This document shows, in pieces, positions 1 to 5,319 of a DNA stretch of 29,095 bases (its first letter is position 1; the number at the start of each line of letters is the position of its first letter). The stretch comes from a virus, in IMG/VR virus record IMGVR_UViG_3300036944_000899, positions 1-29,095 of that record. One strand, given 5' to 3'. The notes under the pieces are model-generated. The model was given only the letters and a program-made list of their open reading frames with translations. It was not told where the DNA came from and did not search any database. Position numbers and translations under genes: made by a program.

Positions 1-39
1 GTCAGTTATTTTTAATGATAAGTTTGAATCTTCTGACAT
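1..39 (-). CDS. Partial CDS, N-terminal 13 residues of an unidentified protein
   Basis: An ATG at 37-39 (minus strand) opens a frame that runs off the left edge (MSEDSNLSLKITD). An AAGGA Shine-Dalgarno sequence lies about 7 nt upstream, and a near-perfect sigma70 promoter (54-82) sits just above it, so this is the first gene of a transcription unit continuing outside the window. Too little protein is visible to assign a function. Confidence 0.6.
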   Translation of the reverse strand, partial: MSEDSNLSLKITD

Positions 40-53
40 CTTTCTATCCTTTA

Positions 54-82
54 ATTATATCCTGAAACAGCAATAATGTCAA
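54..82 (-). promoter_or_regulatory. Consensus sigma70-type (early) promoter
   Basis: On the minus strand TTGACA (77-82), a 17-nt spacer and TATAAT (54-59) match the bacterial housekeeping consensus exactly. It drives the gene cut by the left edge. The -35 box overlaps the TGA stop codon of the Bfd-like gene (79-198), and the upstream sequence AAAAAGGC is shared with the promoter at 16191-16218. Confidence 0.85.
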
Positions 83-198
83 GCCTTTTTCGAAAGGCAT
101 TTACCACAACCAACGTCTTTTTGTCTAAGACGTTTCTTTAACTCAGCTTCTGACTTGTGGTCATTAGTGCTGATACGGCGGCAGCTACAAACAATCAT
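79..198 (-). CDS. Bfd-like [2Fe-2S] ferredoxin mini-protein (39 aa)
   Basis: This short ORF encodes 39 residues starting MIVCSC. It has Cys4-x-Cys6 near the N terminus and Cys31-x2-Cys34 near the C terminus (VGCGKC), the four-cysteine pattern of the BFD-like [2Fe-2S] domain found in bacterioferritin-associated ferredoxin. BFD domains are normally about 50-60 residues, so this is a minimal version. Small Bfd-like proteins are known in T4-like phages; the partner is unknown and could be host bacterioferritin or a redox enzyme. Its last codons (SKKA-stop) coincide with the upstream part of the next promoter. The fold call rests on cysteine spacing alone. Confidence 0.65.
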   Translation of the reverse strand: MIVCSCRRISTNDHKSEAELKKRLRQKDVGCGKCLSKKA

Positions 199-201
199 AT
201 A

Positions 202-465
202 TTACCAACCTGTCTCATGTGGTTTAGAACGACCTGGTTCACGATAATCAGCCCACGCATCATTCGATTTCTTGTCACGTTTTGCTTTAGCTGCTTTACC
301 TGAAGGAGTAGAATCATTCTTGGCACGCAACTCCTTAATAGCATCTTCATGTGTTCGGCAAGCAGCATGGTGAGCCTTCCAAAGATCTTCAAGAGCCTTT
401 TTATGGTCTCTTATAGTCATCTTTGGTTTAAGAGCTTCTTTGATTGTTTGTAAACGCTTGCCCAT
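202..465 (-). CDS. Hypothetical charged protein (87 aa)
   Basis: The ATG at 465 follows a GGAG ribosome binding site (CGGAGTAAACATG). The protein is very rich in Lys, Arg, Asp, Glu and Ala, with a predicted helical first half and a disordered, basic C-terminal half (SGKAAKAKRDKKS). It has no membrane segment or cysteine pair. It lies in a run of small accessory genes and ends 3 nt before the Bfd-like gene. I do not recognise a family. Confidence 0.7.
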   Translation of the reverse strand: MGKRLQTIKEALKPKMTIRDHKKALEDLWKAHHAACRTHEDAIKELRAKNDSTPSGKAAKAKRDKKSNDAWADYREPGRSKPHETGW

Positions 466-467
466 GT

Positions 468-680
468 TTACTCCGTGAGAAATTCTTTAGTGTCATTACC
501 TTCTTTGATGATCTTGATGTCAGAGTCAGCGCTCTTGATCTTATTCACCAATGCGAAAACATCACCGAAGTTCTTGTAACCTTCACCGGAACTACCGACG
601 TTGTTGCCGTTCTCAGCGATCAAGCGATAACGCCATTCGTTACCAGCATCGATGTATAGTTCGTATGTGTACTTAGACAT
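468..680 (-). CDS. DUF1508 (YegP-like) domain protein, 70 aa
   Basis: The sequence contains the DUF1508 signature: a strand with an aromatic/charged pattern (YELYIDAGNEWRYRLIAENG) followed by the NNVGSSGEGYKNF turn and an Ala/Lys helix. The family is a small beta-beta-beta-alpha fold found in bacteria such as E. coli YegP, sometimes as tandem copies; its function is unknown. Here a single repeat makes up the protein. The ATG at 680 has a GAGG site (GAGGATAACATG). An exact T4-type late motif TATAAATA lies about 90 nt upstream, inside the endolysin gene. Confidence 0.8.
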   Translation of the reverse strand: MSKYTYELYIDAGNEWRYRLIAENGNNVGSSGEGYKNFGDVFALVNKIKSADSDIKIIKEGNDTKEFLTE

Positions 681-687
681 GTTATCC

Positions 688-1182
688 TCATTTAATTTTA
701 GTGAAGTCTGGGACTTTCTCGTATCTTGTAGACTTGCCGTCTTTGTATGCTACAAGACGATCTTTCCTATTTATACCTGTTTTTCTGAGTGATACATGAA
801 TCCAACCTGAGTTGACACCCTCCATCGGGTTGTAGAACTCAAGGATCAACTGATCGTAATTGAGATGCTTTGCGATCCAGTCAGCGACTAATCTATTAGA
901 CAGACCTTCGATCTCAAAGTCTACAGCTTCACCGGAGGCATGTTGGCTATTCATAGAACCACCAACGGCACGATTAAGAGCAGGTGAGCGATACCCAGAG
1001 TTGATCTTCAGCGCACGCTTGAAGTTGTCTCTGACTGGTTGAATAACGTTTTGAACAACATGACGCAGATTAGCAACGTGCTCTACGTTTGGTGTGTTGT
1101 CGATTTTGCGGGCTACAGCTGTTGGTGAGTATGTGAACTCATCAAGGTAATAATTCTTAGAGATTAATTCTCTCTTTGACAT
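688..1182 (-). CDS. Endolysin, M15 family D-Ala-D-Ala carboxypeptidase-like
   Basis: This is a peptidoglycan peptidase of the M15A/Peptidase_M15_3 type that cleaves stem peptides at lysis. Diagnostic segments are the substrate/metal region SGYRSPALNRAVGG, the metal-ligand motif SQHASGEAVDFE (His and Asp), and the distal WIHVSLR (third metal His). There is no signal peptide or wall-binding domain, so it would reach the wall through a holin. The true start is ATG at 1182, not the longer reading to 1230: GGAG precedes it (ACGGAGTTCTGTTATG), giving 164 residues. It is preceded by a late promoter (1234-1240) and a strong hairpin, so expression is probably late. The lysis helpers are about 27 kb away at 28.2-29.0 kb. 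Confidence 0.88.
   Translation of the reverse strand: MSKRELISKNYYLDEFTYSPTAVARKIDNTPNVEHVANLRHVVQNVIQPVRDNFKRALKINSGYRSPALNRAVGGSMNSQHASGEAVDFEIEGLSNRLVADWIAKHLNYDQLILEFYNPMEGVNSGWIHVSLRKTGINRKDRLVAYKDGKSTRYEKVPDFTKIK
768..775 (-). promoter_or_regulatory. T4-type late promoter motif TATAAATA
   Basis: The exact T4 late -10 consensus TATAAATA reads on the minus strand within the endolysin gene, about 90 nt upstream of the DUF1508 start. It would give a late transcript for the small genes at 79-680. No sigma70 -35 is needed for this class. Confidence 0.5.
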
Positions 1183-1205
1183 AACAGAACTCCGTGTATG
1201 AATGT

Positions 1206-1225
1206 TCGAGGACCTAAGTCCTCGA
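1206..1225 (-). promoter_or_regulatory. 5'-leader stem-loop of the endolysin mRNA
   Basis: TCGAGGAC and GTCCTCGA form a perfect 8-bp stem closed by a 4-nt loop. It sits between the late promoter motif (1234-1240) and the endolysin Shine-Dalgarno, so it would lie at or just after the 5' end of the late transcript. A role in mRNA stability or delayed translation is plausible but inferred. There is no U-tract, so it is unlikely to be a terminator. Confidence 0.65.
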
Positions 1226-1233
1226 TCCACTCA

Positions 1234-1240
1234 TATTTAT
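1234..1240 (-). promoter_or_regulatory. Late promoter motif (ATAAATA) for endolysin
   Basis: ATAAATA on the minus strand lies in the short gap between the 1244-1432 gene and the endolysin. It is followed by the 8-bp hairpin and the endolysin ribosome binding site. Placement in an intergenic gap supports it as a T4-like late promoter. Confidence 0.6.
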
Positions 1241-1243
1241 CTG

Positions 1244-1432
1244 TTACTCGTCATAGTGCAGGTCCTGCATCTCTTTCAGCTTGCGCCGATAGGCTGCTAG
1301 TGGCATAGTGATCCAATTTGGCGGAAACCACCACGCACCCTTGAAGGTGACATTTGTTTCTTCAACCCAAAACTCAGATTCGTTTCTTTGAACCATAAGA
1401 ACACCGTCCCTACTGAAGTACATATTATTCAT
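1244..1432 (-). CDS. Hypothetical protein (62 aa)
   Basis: The ATG at 1432 follows AAGGA (AAGGATGAATAATG), and the start overlaps the end of the 1425-1571 gene. The protein is aromatic-rich in the middle (KGAWWFPPNWITM) and ends with a charged helix. No family is recognised; it is one of a set of small translationally coupled genes at 1244-2221. Confidence 0.65.
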   Translation of the reverse strand: MNNMYFSRDGVLMVQRNESEFWVEETNVTFKGAWWFPPNWITMPLAAYRRKLKEMQDLHYDE

Positions 1433-1571
1433 CCTTATTGTATTTCCAAGTCATAAATGGCGAAAGCATCAAGCTAACAACCAGAGGAACCCACCAAGGA
1501 ACATCGCCCACCCATGGGGTAGCCGTTACTCCAGCAAGCCAGTCGTCAAAACAGTACCAGAAATAGAACAT
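1425..1571 (-). CDS. Small membrane protein (48 aa)
   Basis: I place the start at the ATG at 1571, immediately after the stop of the 1573-1788 gene, instead of the longer reading to 1607, which would overlap that gene. The product is Trp/Phe-rich with one clear hydrophobic helix (PWWVPLVVSLMLSPFM) and a charged tail (KYNKDE), so it is likely a single-pass membrane peptide. The function is unknown. Confidence 0.55.
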   Translation of the reverse strand: MFYFWYCFDDWLAGVTATPWVGDVPWWVPLVVSLMLSPFMTWKYNKDE

Positions 1572-1572
1572 C

Positions 1573-1788
1573 TTAAACTTTCTCAGGCCGAATAATAACG
1601 TGAACAACTATTGTGTTTGTACCGAACACACCTTTGATGATATGCTCGACACTAATCACTTCGTATCGCGACTCACCAAAGACAATCTTCTCACCCAGGC
1701 GAGGATATCGCGGAGCAATACCTGTCATAGTGTAGAGTTGTCCGCCATCTTCAAGTAGGACTCTAACGTTCGGAACTTCAATACCCAT
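1573..1788 (-). CDS. Hypothetical protein (71 aa), beta-rich
   Basis: This is a compact protein of alternating beta-type segments (VRVLLEDGGQLYTMTGI, TIVVHVIIRPEKV), suggesting a small beta barrel or SH3-like fold, but no family is recognised. It starts 5 nt downstream of the 1794-2051 gene and is probably translated with it. Confidence 0.65.
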   Translation of the reverse strand: MGIEVPNVRVLLEDGGQLYTMTGIAPRYPRLGEKIVFGESRYEVISVEHIIKGVFGTNTIVVHVIIRPEKV

Positions 1789-1793
1789 GATCG

Positions 1794-2051
1794 TTACTCG
1801 TATGCGTGGAAGACAAGGTCGCCGCCATGCATCATGAAGGTGCCAAGGTAGCGGCCAGTGTCATCTGGGATACGGTGACCAGTTCCATAGATACGGAAGA
1901 AACGTGTCTCAGTAGGAGCATTCACATCAACTTCTGCCCAGAAGCAAGGATCACCATGCTGAACAGTTGCGAAAAGGATTTTTGCGTCCTTTGGCATATC
2001 GACCTTAACAACGTCAGTGATATGCACTTTAAATTTCCAAACCGATTTCAT
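1794..2051 (-). CDS. DUF7352-like small phage protein (85 aa)
   Basis: The sequence pattern of an opening strand (WKFKVHI), the MPKDAKIL segment, then FWAEVDVNAPTETRFFRIYGTG and IPDDTGRYLGTF matches a widespread small phage and bacterial protein family that I recall as DUF7352. Its function is unknown. The ATG at 2051 overlaps the stop of the upstream 56-aa gene as TAATG, indicating translational coupling. Confidence 0.7.
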   Translation of the reverse strand: MKSVWKFKVHITDVVKVDMPKDAKILFATVQHGDPCFWAEVDVNAPTETRFFRIYGTGHRIPDDTGRYLGTFMMHGGDLVFHAYE

Positions 2052-2221
2052 TAGATGTTTTCCGCATATTGTTGATAAACATAATCGACTTGCTGAGCAA
2101 ACTCAAGCATCTCTTCATCTGTTAGAAGAGAAATTCTCTCGCGAAGATATCGCATTTTCAGAGGATTTACAGAAAACATGATATCGGCGAGTTCTTTTAT
2201 GTGTGATTTCTTGTCGTTCAT
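2051..2221 (-). CDS. Hypothetical small helical protein (56 aa)
   Basis: An ORF of 56 residues (starting MNDKKSHIKELAD, ending QQYAENI) has an AGG site (CAGGTAATGTATG) and ends in a TAATG overlap with the next gene. It is predicted to be all-helical and acidic. No family is recognised. A UUCG-capped hairpin lies only about 18 nt upstream of its start. Confidence 0.65.
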   Translation of the reverse strand: MNDKKSHIKELADIMFSVNPLKMRYLRERISLLTDEEMLEFAQQVDYVYQQYAENI

Positions 2222-2238
2222 ACATTACCTGAAAAGAT

Positions 2239-2262
2239 TGGGGGAGACCGAAGCCTCCCCCA
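2239..2262 (-). terminator. UUCG-capped hairpin, minus-strand terminator or processing site
   Basis: TGGGGGAG pairs with CTCCCCCA (8 bp). On the minus strand the loop reads GCTTCGGT, so a C(UUCG)G tetraloop can extend the stem. It is followed by ATCTTTTC, a weak U-tract. It would block minus-strand transcription coming from the antisense side of the homing endonuclease gene. Its closeness to the start of the 2051-2221 gene also allows an mRNA stability role. Confidence 0.65.
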
Positions 2263-2281
2263 GAGTAGAAGAAGGTTAAAG

Positions 2282-2344
2282 ATAAATAGAATATCGGTCG
2301 CGGAGTACCAGTCCCACCGACTCTAACCTAAGTAGGAGGCCAGC
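2282..2344 (+). promoter_or_regulatory. Late promoter plus conserved leader of plus-strand homing endonuclease A
   Basis: ATAAATA (2282-2288) is followed after 8 nt by GTCGCGG (2297-2303), then a CCCAC...CTCTAAC-CTA-GTAGGAG block and CAGC before the ATG at 2345. The AGGAGG Shine-Dalgarno is at 2334-2339. The same order, spacing and many of the same bases recur upstream of the other plus-strand GIY-YIG gene (7099-7161), although the proteins differ strongly. Confidence 0.6.
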
Positions 2345-2833
2345 ATGACTATTTATTTGTACATCAAAATTCACAACCAAACCAATCTAAAATATCTCGG
2401 TAAAACGAAACAAAACCCACACACATACAAAGGATCAGGAAAACGTTGGAAAAATCATTTAAGAAAACACGGGAATGACGTTTCAACGTATGTGATTAAA
2501 GAGTTTTCTTCTAATGAAGAACTTAAAGTTTACTCAGAACAACTTTCTAAACAACTGAATGTTGTTGAATCAAATGAGTGGGCAAATTTAATGCTTGAGT
2601 CAGGTGATGGTGGTCCTGGTCTTTACAATCATGAAGCTAACAAAAGAAATTCTGTTCTTGGCGGATACGCTAAAGCAGCTAAGAAACTTCCGGCTTGGAA
2701 CAAAGGGGTAGCTACTGGTCCTGAGTCATCTGAGATCAGAAAGAAAAAGAGCGCCTCGCACCGAGGTATGAAGCGCTCTTACAGATCAGACGGTTCCTGG
2801 TTTTGGATTAGGCTGCAGGAACAAGCTTCTTAG
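2345..2833 (+). CDS. GIY-YIG homing endonuclease (SegB-like) with NUMOD3-like tail
   Basis: The N terminus has the GIY-YIG layout: the YLYIKI strand, then KYLGKT, then a basic patch GSGKRWKNH. A catalytic-type Glu (YSEQL) and an Asn (WANLMLESGDGG) follow at the usual spacing. The C-terminal half holds a NUMOD3-like DNA-binding segment (PAWNKG, EIRKKKSASHRGMKRS). Free-standing GIY-YIG genes in T4-like phages cleave DNA at cognate intergenic sites and spread by gene conversion. It runs opposite to its neighbours and converges on the DUF932 gene with a 26-bp 3' overlap. Its coding region also contains that gene's terminator, suggesting insertion. It is AT-rich relative to its neighbours. Confidence 0.8.
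   Translation: MTIYLYIKIHNQTNLKYLGKTKQNPHTYKGSGKRWKNHLRKHGNDVSTYVIKEFSSNEELKVYSEQLSKQLNVVESNEWANLMLESGDGGPGLYNHEANKRNSVLGGYAKAAKKLPAWNKGVATGPESSEIRKKKSASHRGMKRSYRSDGSWFWIRLQEQAS
2747..2780 (-). terminator. Rho-independent terminator of the DUF932 gene
   Basis: On the minus strand AAGAGCGC pairs with GCGCTCTT (8 bp), with an inner CCTCG/CGAGG stem, and runs directly into a T-rich tract (TCTTTTTCTTTC). It lies 28 nt past the DUF932 stop. It is embedded in the last third of the plus-strand homing endonuclease ORF, where it encodes the KKKSASHRGMKRS stretch. Confidence 0.8.
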
Positions 2834-3812
2834 ACTTCGGCTTATGAAGATCAGGCATATCAGCAGCCATTTCCATAGCAGTTTGAAGAGCCTTAACCTT
2901 CAGGTTACGTCCCCAGCCAAACCAAGCTGAGTTCATACGGTTATCTTCGTTGCGACCAATAACGTGGTCAACCATGAACGTGGCAGCGTTAAATCCTTGC
3001 CACATAGAACCCCGAGCAAACTCGGCGCCCGGTTGTTGTTCAAGAATGTCGTACGCAATTCGTGCATTGCGAGAGTTCTTGTCTTCACCAGTTTTCTTGT
3101 CTTCTTTAGAACCAAAAATGCGCCCGAAATACTCTTTGATCGATTCTTCATCATAACGCTTCGACCCGAGGAACGCTGCTGCTTCCTTGTAGGTCTGAAG
3201 CTTGTCTTTCGCAACGCCCATCATCTCTTTGACGGAATCACCATCGAACTTGACGCGGTGAGAGACGGACACGCGGTTCTTAGAGCCGAGGCTCAGAGAC
3301 AGCGACAGCGTATTCCAGCAAACGACACGGACCGGCGTGAACTGAATGTCGATCGTCTTACCATACATGTGGGGATTGGAGAAGAGCAGGTTGGCGTCAA
3401 CTCGGTCGCCTTTGAAGAGTTCGAAGGACTCTTTCACTTTCGCCATCGCGAAGACGCGTTTGCCGTTCATAATCGAGCCGGCAGTTTCCATCGTCATATC
3501 ACCGTTGCCGATGAAGTCGTTGAAAAACTCGAACGCTTCGGCGTTCTGGCAGGGGTTCCAGTCATCGCCCACGACGTCGAGCAGACGGTTATCCGACTTG
3601 CGGATCAGGGCGGACTTGCCGACAGCGATACGCTTCTTACCGACCGTAGCATACGCCGGAACCTTTTCGACTTCCCAGTCGAGACCAGCAGCTTCCATCA
3701 TTTGTTGCGGAGTCAGATCAGCGGGGACTTGTTTACCAAGGCCATGCCAAGGTGTCTCGCCGGTCCAGGCCATCTGGGCAACGCCATCGACCATTTCAAT
3801 CATATGCGACAT
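2808..3812 (-). CDS. DUF932 / phage-plasmid-like protein (TIGR03299 type), 334 aa
   Basis: The protein opens with MSHMIEM and the signature TPWHGLGKQV, followed by VEKVPAYA, SDNRLLDVVGDDWNPCQN and FTPVRVVCWNTLSLSL, all hallmarks of the DUF932/TIGR03299 family found on phages and plasmids. Its function is unknown; the length is typical. The start is the ATG at 3812 with AGGA about 8 nt upstream (a TTG two codons earlier is unlikely). It has its own sigma70-like promoter at 3863-3891 and its own terminator at 2747-2780, so it is a monocistronic, probably early gene. Confidence 0.85.
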   Translation of the reverse strand: MSHMIEMVDGVAQMAWTGETPWHGLGKQVPADLTPQQMMEAAGLDWEVEKVPAYATVGKKRIAVGKSALIRKSDNRLLDVVGDDWNPCQNAEAFEFFNDFIGNGDMTMETAGSIMNGKRVFAMAKVKESFELFKGDRVDANLLFSNPHMYGKTIDIQFTPVRVVCWNTLSLSLSLGSKNRVSVSHRVKFDGDSVKEMMGVAKDKLQTYKEAAAFLGSKRYDEESIKEYFGRIFGSKEDKKTGEDKNSRNARIAYDILEQQPGAEFARGSMWQGFNAATFMVDHVIGRNEDNRMNSAWFGWGRNLKVKALQTAMEMAADMPDLHKPKSKKLVPAA

Positions 3813-3862
3813 TATCAATTTCCTGTTTCACGTGGGCAGGTTTTTCTGACCCAACAAATAAG

Positions 3863-3891
3863 AGTATACTCTAATACAGCATAAAAGGCAA
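3863..3891 (-). promoter_or_regulatory. Sigma70-like early promoter
   Basis: TTGCCT (3886-3891), a 17-nt spacer and TATACT (3863-3868) read on the minus strand upstream of the DUF932 gene. The -35 variant resembles the TTGCTT boxes of the promoters at 7028, 13552 and 26555. Confidence 0.7.
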
Positions 3892-3929
3892 TCAAAACGT
3901 GAAAAAAAGTATTAAAAAGTGTTAATCTG

Positions 3930-4139
3930 CTAAGTCGTTGAATTTCCTAGTAAATACTCGAAAAGTTGGTTAATTTGTTCTCTCTGAAAGGCTGTTATTG
4001 TAGCCGAAAAGGCGGAATTCGTTTCATCTGTCGGAATCCATTGAATATCATACCAGTTTGCGCGGACCACTTCGACGACAAGAACAGCGTCGTCAAGCAT
4101 TCTTCTGATTGATTGCAATTCTTCTTCGTTAATGTTCAT
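3930..4139 (-). CDS. Hypothetical acidic protein (69 aa)
   Basis: The start at ATG 4139 forms an ATGA overlap with the stop of the upstream gene. The protein begins MNINEEELQSIRRML and is largely helical and acidic. No family is recognised. The roughly 115 nt between its stop and the DUF932 start hold the DUF932 promoter. Confidence 0.6.
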   Translation of the reverse strand: MNINEEELQSIRRMLDDAVLVVEVVRANWYDIQWIPTDETNSAFSATITAFQREQINQLFEYLLGNSTT

Positions 4140-4384
4140 ATTTTCAACTTCCACTTAAAGATAAGACCACCAGACTTCATTCCGATTGGAAAGTCGTCGA
4201 TGAATTTTAGGATGACGCTGGTTTCTAGATTATCATCAGAAGAGTAGTTGTTCAGTCGGAAATTATACTCGAGCGATTGTACCTCTTCCAAGTCTCTTTC
4301 AGGAATCAGCGGACCAATGATCTCACTTCTGAAACTAAAGAAAGAATCTGTTATTTCAGATTGCGATAGAACTAAGTCGTCCAT
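4136..4384 (-). CDS. Hypothetical protein (82 aa)
   Basis: I choose ATG 4384 over the TTG at 4408 because a strong AAGGAAG ribosome binding site lies 7 nt upstream. The start lies within the last 10 codons of the HAD gene. The product has an acidic helical N terminus and a beta-rich C terminus (GGLIFKWKLKI). No family is recognised. Confidence 0.6.
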   Translation of the reverse strand: MDDLVLSQSEITDSFFSFRSEIIGPLIPERDLEEVQSLEYNFRLNNYSSDDNLETSVILKFIDDFPIGMKSGGLIFKWKLKI

Positions 4385-4838
4385 TGAGAACTTCCTTCGC
4401 GATTTCAATGTCGTCTGGTTGAACCCCTACTGACCACAGTGTTCTAACAAATGGTTGACCACTCAGCATATCAGAATCATCATCAAGGATGACATATTTC
4501 TCGATACCGGGAGTTGTGTCTAGGTACTCTTGAATTTCGTATCCGCGAGCCTTACCTTTTAGGTCGGGTGTCTTGTCAAAAACTTCCGCGAACAAACCCT
4601 TCTTTTTGAACATAGCCTCGATTTGAAACACATCATGAAGCTTACGCCATGTGGATGTGATTACGATCTTTAGGTCTTCTTCTTCACAGAGTTTGTTCAC
4701 GAGAGCGCAAGCTGCCGGATCTAGCTCAGCTACTGAGCGCCAAAACATGCTTGATTCAGAATGGATTTGTTTTACGTTTTTCTCGTACCACTCATGAGAG
4801 TTAAGTACACCGTCAATGTCAAGGAATAGGATGTTCAT
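4356..4838 (-). CDS. HAD-superfamily phosphatase (SAK RNA-repair-type HAD domain)
   Basis: HAD motif I is at the N terminus (LFLDIDGVLNS, nucleophile Asp and general acid Asp), motif II is VITSTWR (Thr/Ser), and the acidic motif IV is YVILDDDSD. At 160 residues with little cap it resembles the compact HAD domain described for Swiss Army Knife RNA repair proteins, which suggests a nucleic-acid or nucleotide phosphatase. T4 has the analogous Pnkp phosphatase for RNA repair; no kinase or ligase domain is present here. The substrate is not determined by sequence. It lies 3 nt after the 4842-5054 gene in the same orientation. Confidence 0.78.
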   Translation of the reverse strand: MNILFLDIDGVLNSHEWYEKNVKQIHSESSMFWRSVAELDPAACALVNKLCEEEDLKIVITSTWRKLHDVFQIEAMFKKKGLFAEVFDKTPDLKGKARGYEIQEYLDTTPGIEKYVILDDDSDMLSGQPFVRTLWSVGVQPDDIEIAKEVLNGRLSSIAI

Positions 4839-4841
4839 GTT

Positions 4842-5054
4842 TCACATGTATCTGTATGTGGTGACAAATTTGTTTCTGGTTTTATCTTCTTCTATGCATT
4901 TTTTGGCATAGAATATGCTAGTAGTAGAGCCGTTTGGGCCGATATCCCAGTTCGGGGCTCTATCTAGATTAAACCAGAAAATAAAGAAGAATCGTTTTTG
5001 GGGGAAGTAGTAGGTTGCCTCACCCGTCTTAACCTTGATTCTATACTTGTTCAT
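4842..5054 (-). CDS. Hypothetical WDIGP-motif protein (70 aa)
   Basis: I start at ATG 5054, preceded by GAGG (GAGGACTGTTATG); the longer reading would run into the structured RNA. The protein is aromatic-rich (FFFIFWFNLD) with a NWDIGP motif. The same motif and layout (Trp/Phe-rich strand, then [DN]WDIGP, then a Ser/Ile strand and basic end) occur in the 50-aa protein at 6198-6350, so the two are likely paralogues of one small unknown phage family. Confidence 0.6.
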   Translation of the reverse strand: MNKYRIKVKTGEATYYFPQKRFFFIFWFNLDRAPNWDIGPNGSTTSIFYAKKCIEEDKTRNKFVTTYRYM

Positions 5055-5073
5055 AACAGTCCTCATGATAAAT

Positions 5074-5237
5074 TGGTCGCGGGGTTTCACACCGTCTCCT
5101 AGGCTACTAGGGCTTTAAGTCTAGTTCCACCGGCTGGCAGGAGCATTCCGGACTCTCCCGTCGTCAATACTGGAACTACCGAACCCATCTTATCCCTGTA
5201 CACAGGATCTCACAAGGTTATTACTAAGCTACCGCGA
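5074..5237 (-). ncRNA. Candidate structured RNA next to the tRNA genes
   Basis: No ORF explains this roughly 160-nt stretch. TCGCGG (5077-5082) pairs with CCGCGA (5232-5237) as an outer stem. Inside are a CCTAG/CTAGG hairpin (5098-5111), a long arm closed by TAGTTCCA/TGGAACTA (5122-5129 with 5171-5178) with an inner GGAG/CTCC stem, and a bulged ATCC-TG/CAGGAT hairpin (5192-5208). On the minus strand the RNA would end ...CGCGACCA, like the encoded CCA ends of the two tRNAs. There is no TTCRA T-loop and no readable anticodon arm, so it is not an ordinary tRNA. T4 encodes two stable RNAs of unknown function in its tRNA cluster, a possible parallel. Strand and function are inferred. Confidence 0.45.
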
Positions 5238-5240
5238 TTA

Positions 5241-5315
5241 TGGTCCCAACTCTGAGAATCGAACTCAGGTATCTGACGCCACAAGCCAGCGCTACTACCA
5301 CTGAGCTAAGTTGGG
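5241..5315 (-). tRNA. tRNA-His (GTG), CCA encoded
   Basis: Read on the minus strand: acceptor CCCAACT/AGTTGGG (7 perfect pairs), T8-A9, D-stem GCTC with an AGTGGTAG loop, anticodon stem CTGGC/GTCAG around the loop TTGTGGC (anticodon GTG), and T-arm CTGAG-TTCGATT-CTCAG. Discriminator A73 is followed by genomic CCA. The base at -1 is C, not the G that bacterial tRNA-His normally carries opposite C73. Loss of G-1 is a known feature of an alphaproteobacterial clade, so this tRNA points to the host. It lies 4 nt after the stop of the 5320-5871 gene and is probably processed from the same transcript. Confidence 0.92.
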
Positions 5316-5319
5316 GAAT

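Noticed and set aside
2964-3884. 306-codon plus-strand ORF opposite DUF932
   Set aside because: It is a frame opposite a well-conserved gene with good start and terminator; the antisense translation shows no domain and no ribosome site.
5074-5237. tRNA with a group I intron, or tmRNA, as explanation of the structured RNA
   Set aside because: There is no TTCRA T-arm and no anticodon loop, the length is too short for a group I intron core, and no tag-peptide ORF or tmRNA T-domain is visible.
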